Assembly: GCA_027348305.1 (NCBI GenBank)
Contig: DAIEPS010000009.1
Coordinates: 1 to 19,873, forward strand
Source of the DNA: Anaerolineaceae bacterium
GTDB lineage: Bacteria; Chloroflexota; Anaerolineae; Anaerolineales; Anaerolineaceae
Direction of reading: 5' to 3'
Length of the DNA: 19,873 bases
The position numbers were made by a program, and so were the translations under genes. Below the pieces are notes generated by a model, which had not been told where the DNA came from, made no database searches, and was given only the letters and a program-made list of their open reading frames with translations. Below are positions 6,457-13,953 of the stretch, one piece after another. Within the stretch, counting starts at the first letter, position 1, and each line of letters opens with the position of its first letter.

Positions 6457-7844
6457 GGGCGGTATGGGGTGACCGTTGGGGTTGGCGGTGTGGATGTGAT
6501 CGTGGGGGTTTCAGTAGGCTGCTGTGTGTAGGTCGGCAGCAAGGTGGCGGTCGGCTGAGCTGTAAACTGGGGTGTGGCCGTGGCCATGCCCGCACCGGTA
6601 AAGTCCATGTTCAAAACCTGGCCAGTGACACCGAGGACGCCAAGATCCTGCTGGTTGTAATAGATCTGCAATGCTGCCGCGTTGCCGGTGGTCAGAGTGA
6701 TACGGCTCGAGCCTGTGTAGGTATAAACATTACCGGGAACAGTTCTGCCGACGAATACTTCCTTGCCGTCTGAAACGATCTTGAGGAATGCGCGCTGGTA
6801 GGCGACAACCACGACCTGGATGGGTTTGCTATCCACCGCGGATATGGTCGCCAATAGATCAACAGAGGGAGTATTGGCTGTTTCACCAGAGTTGGGGGTG
6901 ACGGTAAACTGCGATTCAGGGGTGGTTTGCTCTGTCGATGCAGCCGGGGTATCCGTGCCGATCAGGACCTGAGATATGGTATCCGTGGTGGGTTCGACGT
7001 TTGACTGGGATGATCCGATCACCTGCAAGGCGCCCCAAATGATCAAAATGAACAAGACCGCAAAGACAGCGCCGCCGATCAACAGGTCAGGCGTCAAATA
7101 CCGGCGCCAGCCTGTAATGGGAGCGTTGAATTTTTTGATCTCGGGGTTTTTCTTTTTCTCAAGGTCTTCTTCTGCTTTTTCGATCCGGCGCTGCTGCAAG
7201 CCCTCAGCGAAACGCATCTGCAGGGGTTCAGGATCAAGGTTCATGAAGGCGGCGTAATTGTTGAGCATGCCGCGCCCCTGAACGGTGGAAGGAAGGTCGT
7301 CCACCAGACCGTTTTCGAGTGCATAAATATACAGTTCACGGATCTTTATCTGGCGCTCAATATCGTAGCGTGAAAGGCCCAGTTCTTCGCGCTGCCGCTG
7401 CAAATCCGCGCCAATGGATCTAAACATTGAAGTCGAGGCTTTTTCGGGAGTGTCCTGGACAACATCAGCAGGAAGCGGCGGTCTGACGACTTCTGTTTTC
7501 TTATGCAAAAGGTTTGAGGCAAAATCCAGTAGACTCTTTTGAGGTTCAGCCTGAGCCGCCTCTTCGACAGGTTCCACCGGTTCTTTGGAAACATTACCCG
7601 CCGTTGAAGAGATCACTGGTGGATTTGCCGGTTCAAAAATATCAAGCGGATTGAGCCCAAGGTAGGATGCATACAAACGGATGAAGCCGCGCAGTTGCGC
7701 CTGAGATGAGATCGCGCCCATATGGCCTTCTTCAATCGCTTGAAGAAACTGGATGCGAATATTGGTCTCGAGAGCAGCCTGCTCTAAAGATATTTTCTTT
7801 TCTTCGCGTTTGCTTCGTAGAATATCACCGGGCGAGATCGCCAT
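6453..7844 (-). CDS. RodZ-like membrane protein with two HTH domains
   Basis: 463 residues. It has two helix-turn-helix (HTH_25, RodZ-type) domains: residues 5-70 (ILRSKREEKKISLEQAA, then YLGLNP) and 143-215 (LQRQREELGLSRYDIE, then AAFMNLDPEPL). A single transmembrane helix spans 254-276 (LLIGGAVFAVLFILIIWGAL). Outside lies a DUF4115/RodZ C-terminal beta domain (about 340-416, with IQVVVVAYQRAFLKI and SDGKEVFVG), then a Thr/Pro-rich tail (417-463) ending TPTVTPYRP. RodZ links the cytoskeletal protein MreB to the wall-synthesis machinery. The duplicated HTH is unusual, since standard RodZ has one, so the symbol is withheld. It starts 82 bp after the rplI stop, just beyond the rplI terminator, and overlaps rimO by 4 bp. 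No strong ribosome site is visible before the ATG. Confidence 0.85.
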   Translation of the reverse strand: MAISPGDILRSKREEKKISLEQAALETNIRIQFLQAIEEGHMGAISSQAQLRGFIRLYASYLGLNPLDIFEPANPPVISSTAGNVSKEPVEPVEEAAQAEPQKSLLDFASNLLHKKTEVVRPPLPADVVQDTPEKASTSMFRSIGADLQRQREELGLSRYDIERQIKIRELYIYALENGLVDDLPSTVQGRGMLNNYAAFMNLDPEPLQMRFAEGLQQRRIEKAEEDLEKKKNPEIKKFNAPITGWRRYLTPDLLIGGAVFAVLFILIIWGALQVIGSSQSNVEPTTDTISQVLIGTDTPAASTEQTTPESQFTVTPNSGETANTPSVDLLATISAVDSKPIQVVVVAYQRAFLKIVSDGKEVFVGRTVPGNVYTYTGSSRITLTTGNAAALQIYYNQQDLGVLGVTGQVLNMDFTGAGMATATPQFTAQPTATLLPTYTQQPTETPTITSTPPTPTVTPYRP

Positions 7845-7860
7845 AGTTTATCGCTTTTGG

Positions 7861-7905
7861 AAAAGACCGGTCAGCCAGCCGTGAGGCTGAACTGGCCGGT
7901 CTTTT
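7861..7905 (-). terminator. Terminator after rplI
   Basis: Outer 10-bp stem AAAAGACCGG / CCGGTCTTTT (7861-7870 and 7896-7905) encloses an inner TCAGCC / GGCTGA stem. On the minus strand it lies 21 bp after the rplI stop and ends in TCTTTTCC. It separates rplI from the RodZ-like gene, which begins 16 bp later, so that gene depends on read-through or on a promoter inside this short gap. Confidence 0.8.
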
Positions 7906-7926
7906 AGATAGTCTGTTACAAAATAA

Positions 7927-8529
7927 TTATTCTGCAGCGGCTTCAGGTGCTTCGTCTGCAGCGGGAGCTTCTTCAACGACTGGTGCTTCGACAACAACTT
8001 CTTCAACAACGACTGCTTCAACAGCAGGTTCAACAACTTTTTCAGCTTTCGCTTTGGATTTGCCACCATCCTTGAGGGTGGATTCACCTTCTCGGGTCAC
8101 GACAACTTTGACCTTCGGGTTCAGGTCAATGGTCAGGCGCACGGTGGCATGGTGTTCGCCAAGGTTGCGAATAGGTTCAGATTCGATCTGATGGCGTTCG
8201 ATCTTGGTGCCCATTTTTTGGTTCAAGGCATCAGCAACCATCTGTGAGGTGATGGAACCATAAAGTTTGCCGGTCTCACCAGCTTTGGTAACGAAGGAAA
8301 GTTCAACACCTTCCAACTGTTCGGCGAGTCCGCCCATTTCCTGGTTCAAAGCGGCGCGCATAACGGCAGCTTTTGAGCGGATGCGTTCCACGGTGGATAA
8401 TGCACCGGGGGTAGCCAATACAGCCAATCCCTGCGGGATCAGGAAGTTGCGGCCAAAACCATCAGCGACTTTCTTGACATCGCCGGCATGACCCAGTTTG
8501 TAAACATCTTTGATCAATAATACTTTCAT
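7927..8529 (-). CDS. rplI: Large-subunit ribosomal protein bL9 with extended C-terminus
   Basis: 200 residues against the usual 148-150. The core (1-150) is a textbook bL9: MKVLLIKDVYKLGHAGDVKK, GFGRNFLIPQGLAVLAT (23S rRNA-binding N-domain), a long connecting helix and a C-domain ending VKVVVTREGES. Residues 151-200 are an extra tail, first basic (KSKAKAEK), then Ala/Val/Glu-rich (VVVEEVVVEAPVVEEAPAAD), likely disordered and acidic. The ATG at 8529 follows AAAGGGC at 7 bp; an in-frame start at 8556 is weaker. The gene is monocistronic here, with its own promoter at 8586-8614 and terminator at 7861-7905, and not beside rpsF, ssb or rpsR as in many bacteria. Confidence 0.95.
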   Translation of the reverse strand: MKVLLIKDVYKLGHAGDVKKVADGFGRNFLIPQGLAVLATPGALSTVERIRSKAAVMRAALNQEMGGLAEQLEGVELSFVTKAGETGKLYGSITSQMVADALNQKMGTKIERHQIESEPIRNLGEHHATVRLTIDLNPKVKVVVTREGESTLKDGGKSKAKAEKVVEPAVEAVVVEEVVVEAPVVEEAPAADEAPEAAAE

Positions 8530-8585
8530 TTTCAAGCCCTTTCGATAGAGATTCACGCGAAGGGTACAACGCGCGTCAGTTGAAG

Positions 8586-8614
8586 ATTTTACCTTATGCC
8601 GTGGGATTGGTCAA
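8586..8614 (-). promoter_or_regulatory. rplI promoter
   Basis: On the minus strand TTGACC (8609-8614) and TAAAAT (8586-8591) are exactly 17 bp apart, the best promoter match in the window. The predicted start near 8579 gives a leader of about 50 nt carrying the AAAGGG ribosome site. Confidence 0.65.
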
Positions 8615-8630
8615 TGCAAGGCTGAGGAAG

Positions 8631-10232
8631 TTATTTGGCTGCTTTTTTCTTGCGCGGATTGGCTTTCGCTTCGGGTTTGCGGTTTTTGTAGAGATCATTA
8701 ATCTTGCCAACCACATCGTTGTTCAGGTCAAGCGGATTGGCAACCTGGGCGGCGTCCAAATCGACAAGTGCAAAGCTGCCATCCACGATCACCTGGGCAG
8801 TTTGCGGCTGTATGACAGGCTGCAGTATGGATGGTGTTTGCAAGGCGGGTTCCTGCACCGCGGGCCTGGGAACCTGAACTGCTTTTCTTCTTGCCGGCTG
8901 AGGAGCTGCAGCGGGGGTACGCACAAACCAGAACGGACTTGAGGCCGCGATCTTTTCGTTCACCCGCTCTTCATCCAGGATCTCAATGTCGAAAGGCGTA
9001 TTGACCATCATCTGCGGCCGGCGCTTATACGAGGTTAGCAAACCAGTCACGCTGACCCACTTGTCTTTATACTCCTGTGGATCAATGCCGGTTGCCTGCA
9101 TGAGGTTCAACGCCTCATCCCACAAAACCACCGTGAAGCACTTGACCTTCCAATTGCCAAAATTGATGAACACCTGCGGCACTTTATCACGCGACAAGCC
9201 TGTAAATACCTCTTCGATCCGCCCAACCACTGTGACGATCTCACCCAGGCGGGAAGCAAAAAGGTATTTCTTCTGAGCATCCAAAACAACGGTCCTATCC
9301 GGTTGAGGCTGGCCAACGTCTGCGATCACGTTGTAGAAATCCAGATCAAGGCCATTCACAAACTCTTCAAGCCGGGGCACCTGATGCACGTCCATCAAAC
9401 AAATCTGACTGAACTGCCGCACATCCTGGTTCAAGGAGGCGATGGTTTCCATTTCTTGCAGCAATGGAGACTGCCACGGATGTTCAAAATCAGCACGGCG
9501 GAAGAGCAACCCTTCGCCGCCGGTTTCATATTCATACCAAAACTTCTTATCTATGGCCAATGCTTTCAAGGCCATGTAGATCACAATACTCGAAAAACGG
9601 TCGGTGGTCAGGTCAAAGAGAGTCTCATCCCTGCCCGGATGTTGGAAATGCGGATTGCCGATCTCGCATGAATGTGTCTGTTTCATTTCAGGCACGTTCA
9701 TGCCGTCATAATCCACCAGCACAAGTTTTGAATCGCGCACCATAATGTTGTGGTGCGAAAGGTCGCCATGGGTGATCTTTCGCTGTTCCAGATCCAAGAC
9801 AACCTGGTAGAACTGGGATGCCAGTTCTTCGAGTCTTGCGGGGTTATCCAGGTTGCGAATGACGTAGGATTCAAGCGTCTCCCCCTCCACCCACTTCATA
9901 TAGGTGACCGGAAAGGACGCTCCCTTGATGACGATCCCTTTGGGAATGTACTGAATGGCTTCCAGGTAATCCACTTTGGATCTTTGGATGTAACGGTTGA
10001 TGCTGGCATAGCGATCTGCACGGTCAGACACATGTTTGTGAAAACAGCGCAGCGCGTAGGTGGAGGTGCCGTCGGTCAATTTATAAGTTAATGCAAAACC
10101 ACCGGAACGCACTCTGGGAAGCCCCCAAAGATCCGTTTCAGCCACGCAGTTCTGCAAGCCAGCAGGAAGAACCAGGCACCGAGAAGGATGCTGCAAGGCT
10201 GCCTGGTATTCGTTGAACGCCGGATATTTCAT
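8631..10232 (-). CDS. Protein kinase-OB-fold fusion of the TerY-P-type triad
   Basis: 533 residues. Residues 1-300 are a divergent Ser/Thr kinase: a degenerate glycine loop (RSGGFALTYKL, about 42-52), catalytic loop HGDLSHHN (155-162) and metal-binding DYDG (174-177) in place of DFG. The beta-3 lysine position reads YALRCF, with Arg62 instead of Lys. Residues about 330-420 form a predicted OB-fold-like domain (EIVTVVGRIEEVFTG, VFINFGNW, WVSVTGLLTSY, RPQMMV). A Pro/Gln/Ala linker follows, then a basic tail (NPRKKKAAK) suited to nucleic-acid binding. It is last in the vWA-PP2C-kinase operon, 19 bp after the PP2C stop. The ATG at 10232 is chosen because GGAGAG lies at suitable distance and its MKYPAFNEYQ start resembles relatives; an ATG at 10259 overlaps the PP2C stop. 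Targets are unknown. Confidence 0.88.
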   Translation of the reverse strand: MKYPAFNEYQAALQHPSRCLVLPAGLQNCVAETDLWGLPRVRSGGFALTYKLTDGTSTYALRCFHKHVSDRADRYASINRYIQRSKVDYLEAIQYIPKGIVIKGASFPVTYMKWVEGETLESYVIRNLDNPARLEELASQFYQVVLDLEQRKITHGDLSHHNIMVRDSKLVLVDYDGMNVPEMKQTHSCEIGNPHFQHPGRDETLFDLTTDRFSSIVIYMALKALAIDKKFWYEYETGGEGLLFRRADFEHPWQSPLLQEMETIASLNQDVRQFSQICLMDVHQVPRLEEFVNGLDLDFYNVIADVGQPQPDRTVVLDAQKKYLFASRLGEIVTVVGRIEEVFTGLSRDKVPQVFINFGNWKVKCFTVVLWDEALNLMQATGIDPQEYKDKWVSVTGLLTSYKRRPQMMVNTPFDIEILDEERVNEKIAASSPFWFVRTPAAAPQPARRKAVQVPRPAVQEPALQTPSILQPVIQPQTAQVIVDGSFALVDLDAAQVANPLDLNNDVVGKINDLYKNRKPEAKANPRKKKAAK

Positions 10233-10251
10233 GAACTTGAACTCTCCATAA

Positions 10252-11022
10252 TTATTCATCCACCGTTAAACAGATCAAACTCGTATCATCATTCTTGATC
10301 AATGACTGCCGGCGCAAATACCTGATCCATGATTGAAAGCGGACGAGTGAGGTCAGGTTTTCACTCACCAGCGCCCAGGCCAACCCACCAGACTCAAGAT
10401 TGCGGATCATCCACTCCGACAGGGCATCGGTCGCGATCAAGAAATGATCTCCGCGCTGCCACTTGCCTGAAAGTGAACCGGCTTTTGAGCGTGCATACGC
10501 CACATTGGTGGAGATCAAGTTTGGCGTATTGGAAAACTCTTTCGCCTGCGTAAAAGGAAAAGTCGAGATAAATTTACCTTTCACAACTTGAAAAAGACAG
10601 GTATCTCCAACCGCGTTTGCCGTCCATCCGTGGTCAGGGGGTAAGGTATGAAGCGGTGAAGCACCATTTTTCTGCCAGATATGAAAACACATCAATGTTG
10701 CGAAAGCTCCCTGGCGCACTTTGATGGCAGTCGGCCAGGGCAGATCATTATCAGGGAGAGCCGCCTTCCACGAAGCCCGAGCGGCGTTGATCGTTTGATT
10801 AAGATCAACTGACAGGTTGTGCGAATTACCAGATTCTTTAACCAACAGGTTGGCCCATAACCTTGAAAAAGAAGAAGAGGTGGCGCCATCAGACATTGCA
10901 CAACTAAACTGGTCCGCGATCAGGCTGCTTCCGTTGACGAGTTGAGGATAATAAGCATCCTCGTTCTCTTCTTCACGGTTACCCTGCTTGCACAGGCTGA
11001 AGGCTTTCCATACCAATTTCAT
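10252..11022 (-). CDS. PP2C-type protein phosphatase of the TerY-P-type triad
   Basis: 256 residues, the compact PP2C fold. It would hydrolyse phosphoserine and phosphothreonine with two metal ions. Metal and phosphate ligands appear in order: NEDAYYP (Asp22), MSDGATSS (Asp45, Gly46), AVGDTCLF (Asp139), ATDALSEWM (Asp199) and KNDDTSLICL (Asp245, Asp246). There is no signal peptide or membrane helix, so it acts in the cytosol. It sits between the vWA gene (8-bp gap) and the kinase gene (19-bp gap), and most simply reverses that kinase's phosphorylations. No good Shine-Dalgarno precedes the ATG, so translation may depend on coupling to the vWA gene. The short, divergent PP2C next to a vWA and a kinase is typical of the TerY-P triad. 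Confidence 0.9.
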   Translation of the reverse strand: MKLVWKAFSLCKQGNREEENEDAYYPQLVNGSSLIADQFSCAMSDGATSSSFSRLWANLLVKESGNSHNLSVDLNQTINAARASWKAALPDNDLPWPTAIKVRQGAFATLMCFHIWQKNGASPLHTLPPDHGWTANAVGDTCLFQVVKGKFISTFPFTQAKEFSNTPNLISTNVAYARSKAGSLSGKWQRGDHFLIATDALSEWMIRNLESGGLAWALVSENLTSLVRFQSWIRYLRRQSLIKNDDTSLICLTVDE

Positions 11023-11030
11023 AAGCGAAC

Positions 11031-11876
11031 TTATAGCTGAATGTTGGCTGGGCGGGTACCAATTTCAAGCGCCTGGACAATGCCCGCAATATCCGCATTG
11101 TAAACCAGGCCGCGAGCCCCATCTTCCACAGGGACACCCATCAACTCTTCACTTGTGACACGCATCTTGGGGGTTAGCGGACTGCTGACCTCGAACATCA
11201 CACGAGAGAAATGGTCAGGCAGGTCTTTGGCATCCAGTGGAAAAACGATCTGCCGCGAAAGTTCATTTGAAGAAGAATGCACGGTCAGGATGGTGCAATT
11301 GCCATCTTCGGTGGCAAGCGATTTGATCAGTTCAGCCGGCACGCGCACATCGCCGTCGTTGGCTTCACCGTCCGTCAGGTTGATCACCGTGGGAGGATAA
11401 GATTGAGGATGCTCTTCAACCCAGGTGGCAAGTATCTCATGTGCTTTGCTCAGTGCAGCGCACATGGGGGTTTGTCCGCGGGAAACAGCGTCCACCCAAA
11501 CAGGGAACTTGGTGCTCACTTCAATGAACCCGCCGACGCCGTCTGATTCTTTCTTGACCCGATCCTCTATGCGCAATGGATGCTCATACATTTCATCGAT
11601 CCACACCAGGTCGCTTTCAGCCAAATCACCACCCAAAGCGGATTTTACTTCGAAGCCGTAGCCGATCACGCCGACCTGGTAATACTTTCGAATTTCCATA
11701 TCTTTGGATGCAGAAACCACCAGACTTTGGATCACTTTGTTCAAAGCATCCGCGACAAATTCGGATTTTTTCGGATTGCCCGTGACACCCATTATGGGAT
11801 TTTGCATTGATGTGGAATGGTCAACCAGGAAAAGAAAACAAGTGGGGTTCATACGGCTGATTTCTGCGGAATACAT
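11031..11876 (-). CDS. TerY-like von Willebrand factor A protein
   Basis: 281 residues, cytosolic, one vWA domain over most of the chain. A complete MIDAS metal site is visible: DHSTS (Asp19, Ser21, Ser23), GQTPM (Thr136) and LTDGEAND (Asp169). The FLFLVDHSTSM start and NLTDGEANDGD block resemble TerY of tellurite-resistance/stress loci. The last 50 residues (MRVTSEELMGVPVEDGARG onward) contain no further domain that I recognise. It leads the triad operon, with a strong ribosome site (GGAGG at 4-nt spacing from the Ser/His-type TTCAC leader) before the ATG. Its family role is thought to be presenting or scaffolding phosphorylated partners; this is inference. No terC, terD or terB genes lie in the window. 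Confidence 0.9.
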   Translation of the reverse strand: MYSAEISRMNPTCFLFLVDHSTSMQNPIMGVTGNPKKSEFVADALNKVIQSLVVSASKDMEIRKYYQVGVIGYGFEVKSALGGDLAESDLVWIDEMYEHPLRIEDRVKKESDGVGGFIEVSTKFPVWVDAVSRGQTPMCAALSKAHEILATWVEEHPQSYPPTVINLTDGEANDGDVRVPAELIKSLATEDGNCTILTVHSSSNELSRQIVFPLDAKDLPDHFSRVMFEVSSPLTPKMRVTSEELMGVPVEDGARGLVYNADIAGIVQALEIGTRPANIQL

Positions 11877-11909
11877 GTGAATCCTCCAAGTAATGGTTTG
11901 TATTAATAA

Positions 11910-11944
11910 GTGAACCGTGAATTGTGAACTGTTAGTCGTGAGCG
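11910..11944. repeat. Degenerate heptamer tandem repeat (GTGAAYY)5
   Basis: Five consecutive 7-bp units: GTGAACC, GTGAATT, GTGAACT, GTTAGTC, GTGAGCG. More of the motif (GAATTGTGAATG) reappears at 11961-11972. It begins 34 bp before the vWA start codon, so it occupies that operon's promoter region. Confidence 0.65.
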
Positions 11945-12105
11945 ATATACTTTAATTAATGAATTGTGAATGATTTGTGCCATTTCCTAATTTTAATTGA
12001 AACCGAACAACACCGTAATAATAATCCAATTAATTCGCTGTAAATTATCAACTACATTACAAATCTCTAATGAATGAATCCTCACCGCATCAAGCTGTTG
12101 GATAT

Positions 12106-12132
12106 CAAGTTCGATTTTCATGCTCGAACTTG
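12106..12132. repeat. Perfect 9-bp inverted repeat, possible operator
   Basis: CAAGTTCGA (12106-12114) and TCGAACTTG (12124-12132) are separated by 9 bp. The geometry, a 27-bp dyad without T tract, suits a dimeric regulator site or a hairpin. It lies about 230 bp upstream of the vWA start. Confidence 0.45.
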
Positions 12133-12152
12133 TAACATATTCTGTAACTCGA

Positions 12153-12206
12153 GCCTCTCCCCTGCCCCTCTCCATCCGCGGGATGGAGAGGGGTTTGGGG
12201 TGAGGC
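12153..12206. repeat. CCCCTCTCC palindromic repeat, copy 1
   Basis: Perfect 13-bp stem CCCCTCTCCATCC / GGATGGAGAGGGG (12165-12193) with a GCG loop, extended by outer arms GCCTCTCCCC / GGGGTGAGGC with one mismatch. The same element, with a TAT loop, recurs at 18562-18608. Confidence 0.75.
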
Positions 12207-12283
12207 AATATAATCAACATTTTTTCGCAACTAGAGTCAACGAAATGCCCTCTCTTGATTATACAGGAATCAAATCTTCCAAT

Positions 12284-12817
12284 CTACAAGCCGGGTTTCC
12301 AAGACATGATAAAGTCGACCTGTTCATCCGACTCAGGGCTGCGCACCCAGCGGCTGGGAATCTGACGCCGAAGTCTCTCAATCTCGTCCAAAACATGTTT
12401 GGGATGAACCCCATGCCTGACCAGGTAGCAGCCGACCACCGTACCGGTGCGTCCGATGCCGGCAACACAGTGAACATAGACCGGCTCGTTTTTGGCGATG
12501 CTGTCATCGATCTCATCCAGAATCGCCTTCATCTGGCTTTCTGAGGGGATGCAACGATCCTCGATGGGATGATTGGAATAGGCCATCATTTTCATATAAC
12601 CATTCCCTTCATCCATCAATATGTCGCGATATTTGGGCATTAAGTCATCTGGATGGGTAAGATCGATAAACCGGATGATGCCTGAACGGATCAATGCTTG
12701 AAGGCGGCGGCGAGTGTCCAATTCATCGTAACGGGCGGGGTATTCGCCAGCCATGAAAGAACTCGCTTGAATCCAATAGGATTCTGAATAGGGTAAAGCC
12801 TGGATGATGTCTGTCAT
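12284..12817 (-). CDS. Dual-specificity/tyrosine phosphatase family protein
   Basis: 177 residues, one cysteine-phosphatase domain. The signature loop VHCVAGIGRTG holds His116, the nucleophile Cys117 and Arg123, matching HCxxGxxRT. NHPIEDRCIPS (about 82-92) provides the general-acid Asp87 in the position used by CDKN3/PTP-like dual-specificity phosphatases. FIDLTHPDDL near residue 50 is the strand that precedes it in this group. No signal peptide or membrane segment is seen. It ends a three-gene run after the nucleoside kinase and the membrane protein, 10 bp after the latter, with GGAAAA as ribosome site. The substrate could be phosphotyrosine, phosphothreonine, RNA 5' ends or a phosphoinositide; the sequence does not decide. 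Its closeness to the kinase/PP2C operon suggests but does not show a shared pathway. Confidence 0.88.
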   Translation of the reverse strand: MTDIIQALPYSESYWIQASSFMAGEYPARYDELDTRRRLQALIRSGIIRFIDLTHPDDLMPKYRDILMDEGNGYMKMMAYSNHPIEDRCIPSESQMKAILDEIDDSIAKNEPVYVHCVAGIGRTGTVVGCYLVRHGVHPKHVLDEIERLRRQIPSRWVRSPESDEQVDFIMSWKPGL

Positions 12818-12827
12818 GTTTTTCCGA

Positions 12828-13943
12828 TCAGGGGGTAAAGATATAACGTTTGCGATAACGCATGATCAAAACCAGCACGAGAAATTGGAAGGTAGCCAAC
12901 ACGATGGTTGAAAATTGGTCAAAGTAGAATACCAGCAAATTAACCATGGTTATGGACACGATCAATGCGATCATGCCCAACCAGCTTCCCAGCCGTTCTG
13001 ATCTAAACAAGATCATAAACGCCGCCACCAGGATCACGAGCGCCAGGCTTCCTTCGAGTAAGACCCTGGCTTCGAACCAGTTCATACCGCTGGCATTGCG
13101 CACCAATTTATTAGTGATCAACTGGTTGTAAAACACCTGTAGCTGGGCAGCGTTTTTTGAGATCGAAAAGAAAAAGATGGGTGAGATCAAAGACCAGGCT
13201 GCGCTGCCAAAAAGACCTATGATTATGGCCATTTTCAGGCGTACGCGGGTAAGATATTTACGCTCAAATTTCTTTAAAAATATTCTTACCCTATCCAGCA
13301 GGTTCGGCGGGATGGGATTGGCCTGGGGATTCGTGTGCTGCATATAATCTTTTAGCGTATCAGCCAATGCGGCCAGGTCTTTGCGATCAGCATTCTTGCT
13401 TACTTCCGCCAATGACTGGATCAATTCTTCGCGTTCATAAGATGAAAGGTCGCGGTCAATCACTTCAGGTAACTTCTCAAGGATCTCGTACATCCTTGAG
13501 CGGGTGGACTTGGGGCGGTTCTGTCTTACTTGAAAAGCGAGCAAAACGGTCAGCAGGAAAAAAACATAAATGATTGGCGCCGCGGATGGGTAGAAGTAAT
13601 CATTGGTGCTGGTGATGAACTTGCCTACCTCATCAATGAAAAGCCCCACCCCCAACCCAGCAACCAGGGCTGAAAGTGTAGCCGCCCATTCGTTAACAAA
13701 GATGATAGAGATCAGCGCCGCTGCGAACAGCAGCAACCCACCCCACAAGACGTGGGCGATGTGCAGCTCCCCAGTGCCCAACTGCGGATACCCCGTCAGT
13801 TCAAGGAACAGGCGCGTAGCAGAAACGGAAAAAGCAAAGCTCAGCAGTGTGATGATAATATTCTGCCCTGCCCTGAAACGCAGCACCAGTCTTCGATCTT
13901 GATGTGGGTTGCGGGATGTGCTCTTTTGATCTTTCGAAGTCAT
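12828..13943 (-). CDS. Multi-pass membrane protein of unknown function
   Basis: 371 residues with about seven hydrophobic helices: four in the first third (about 25-150), a long polar helical middle (about 155-245, rich in Glu, Lys and Arg) and three or four more after residue 250. Notable motifs in the first third are ELHIAHVLWGGLLLFAAAL and GLGVGLFIDEVGKFIT, followed by a Tyr/Pro-rich loop (NDYFYPSAAPIIY). The His, Asp and Glu inside membrane segments suggest transport, metal binding or an enzyme active site, but I cannot name the family. The ATG follows GGTGG at 4-nt spacing. Gaps to the nucleoside kinase upstream and the phosphatase downstream are both 10 bp, so the three are almost certainly one transcript. 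Confidence 0.8.
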   Translation of the reverse strand: MTSKDQKSTSRNPHQDRRLVLRFRAGQNIIITLLSFAFSVSATRLFLELTGYPQLGTGELHIAHVLWGGLLLFAAALISIIFVNEWAATLSALVAGLGVGLFIDEVGKFITSTNDYFYPSAAPIIYVFFLLTVLLAFQVRQNRPKSTRSRMYEILEKLPEVIDRDLSSYEREELIQSLAEVSKNADRKDLAALADTLKDYMQHTNPQANPIPPNLLDRVRIFLKKFERKYLTRVRLKMAIIIGLFGSAAWSLISPIFFFSISKNAAQLQVFYNQLITNKLVRNASGMNWFEARVLLEGSLALVILVAAFMILFRSERLGSWLGMIALIVSITMVNLLVFYFDQFSTIVLATFQFLVLVLIMRYRKRYIFTP

Positions 13944-13953
13944 GAAACCACCA

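Larger units (their letters stand above)
11877..12283. other. Gene-free 407-bp spacer upstream of the triad operon
   Basis: AT-rich spacer between the end of the phosphatase gene and the start of the vWA gene. It holds a 7-bp-period tract (11910-11944), a 9-bp inverted repeat (12106-12132) and a copy of a CCCCTCTCC palindromic element (12153-12206). On the minus strand TTCACA-N17-TAATAC (inside and beside the heptamer tract) is a weak promoter candidate for the triad. I see no coding sequence. Confidence 0.6.

Noticed and set aside
12106..12132. LexA box
   Set aside because: The half-sites are GTTC outward and GAAC inward, the reverse order of the Gram-positive GAAC-N4-GTTC box, and the spacer is too long.
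12074..12544. 156-residue plus-strand reading frame
   Set aside because: It crosses the CCCCTCTCC palindrome and runs antisense through the phosphatase active-site region; a shadow.
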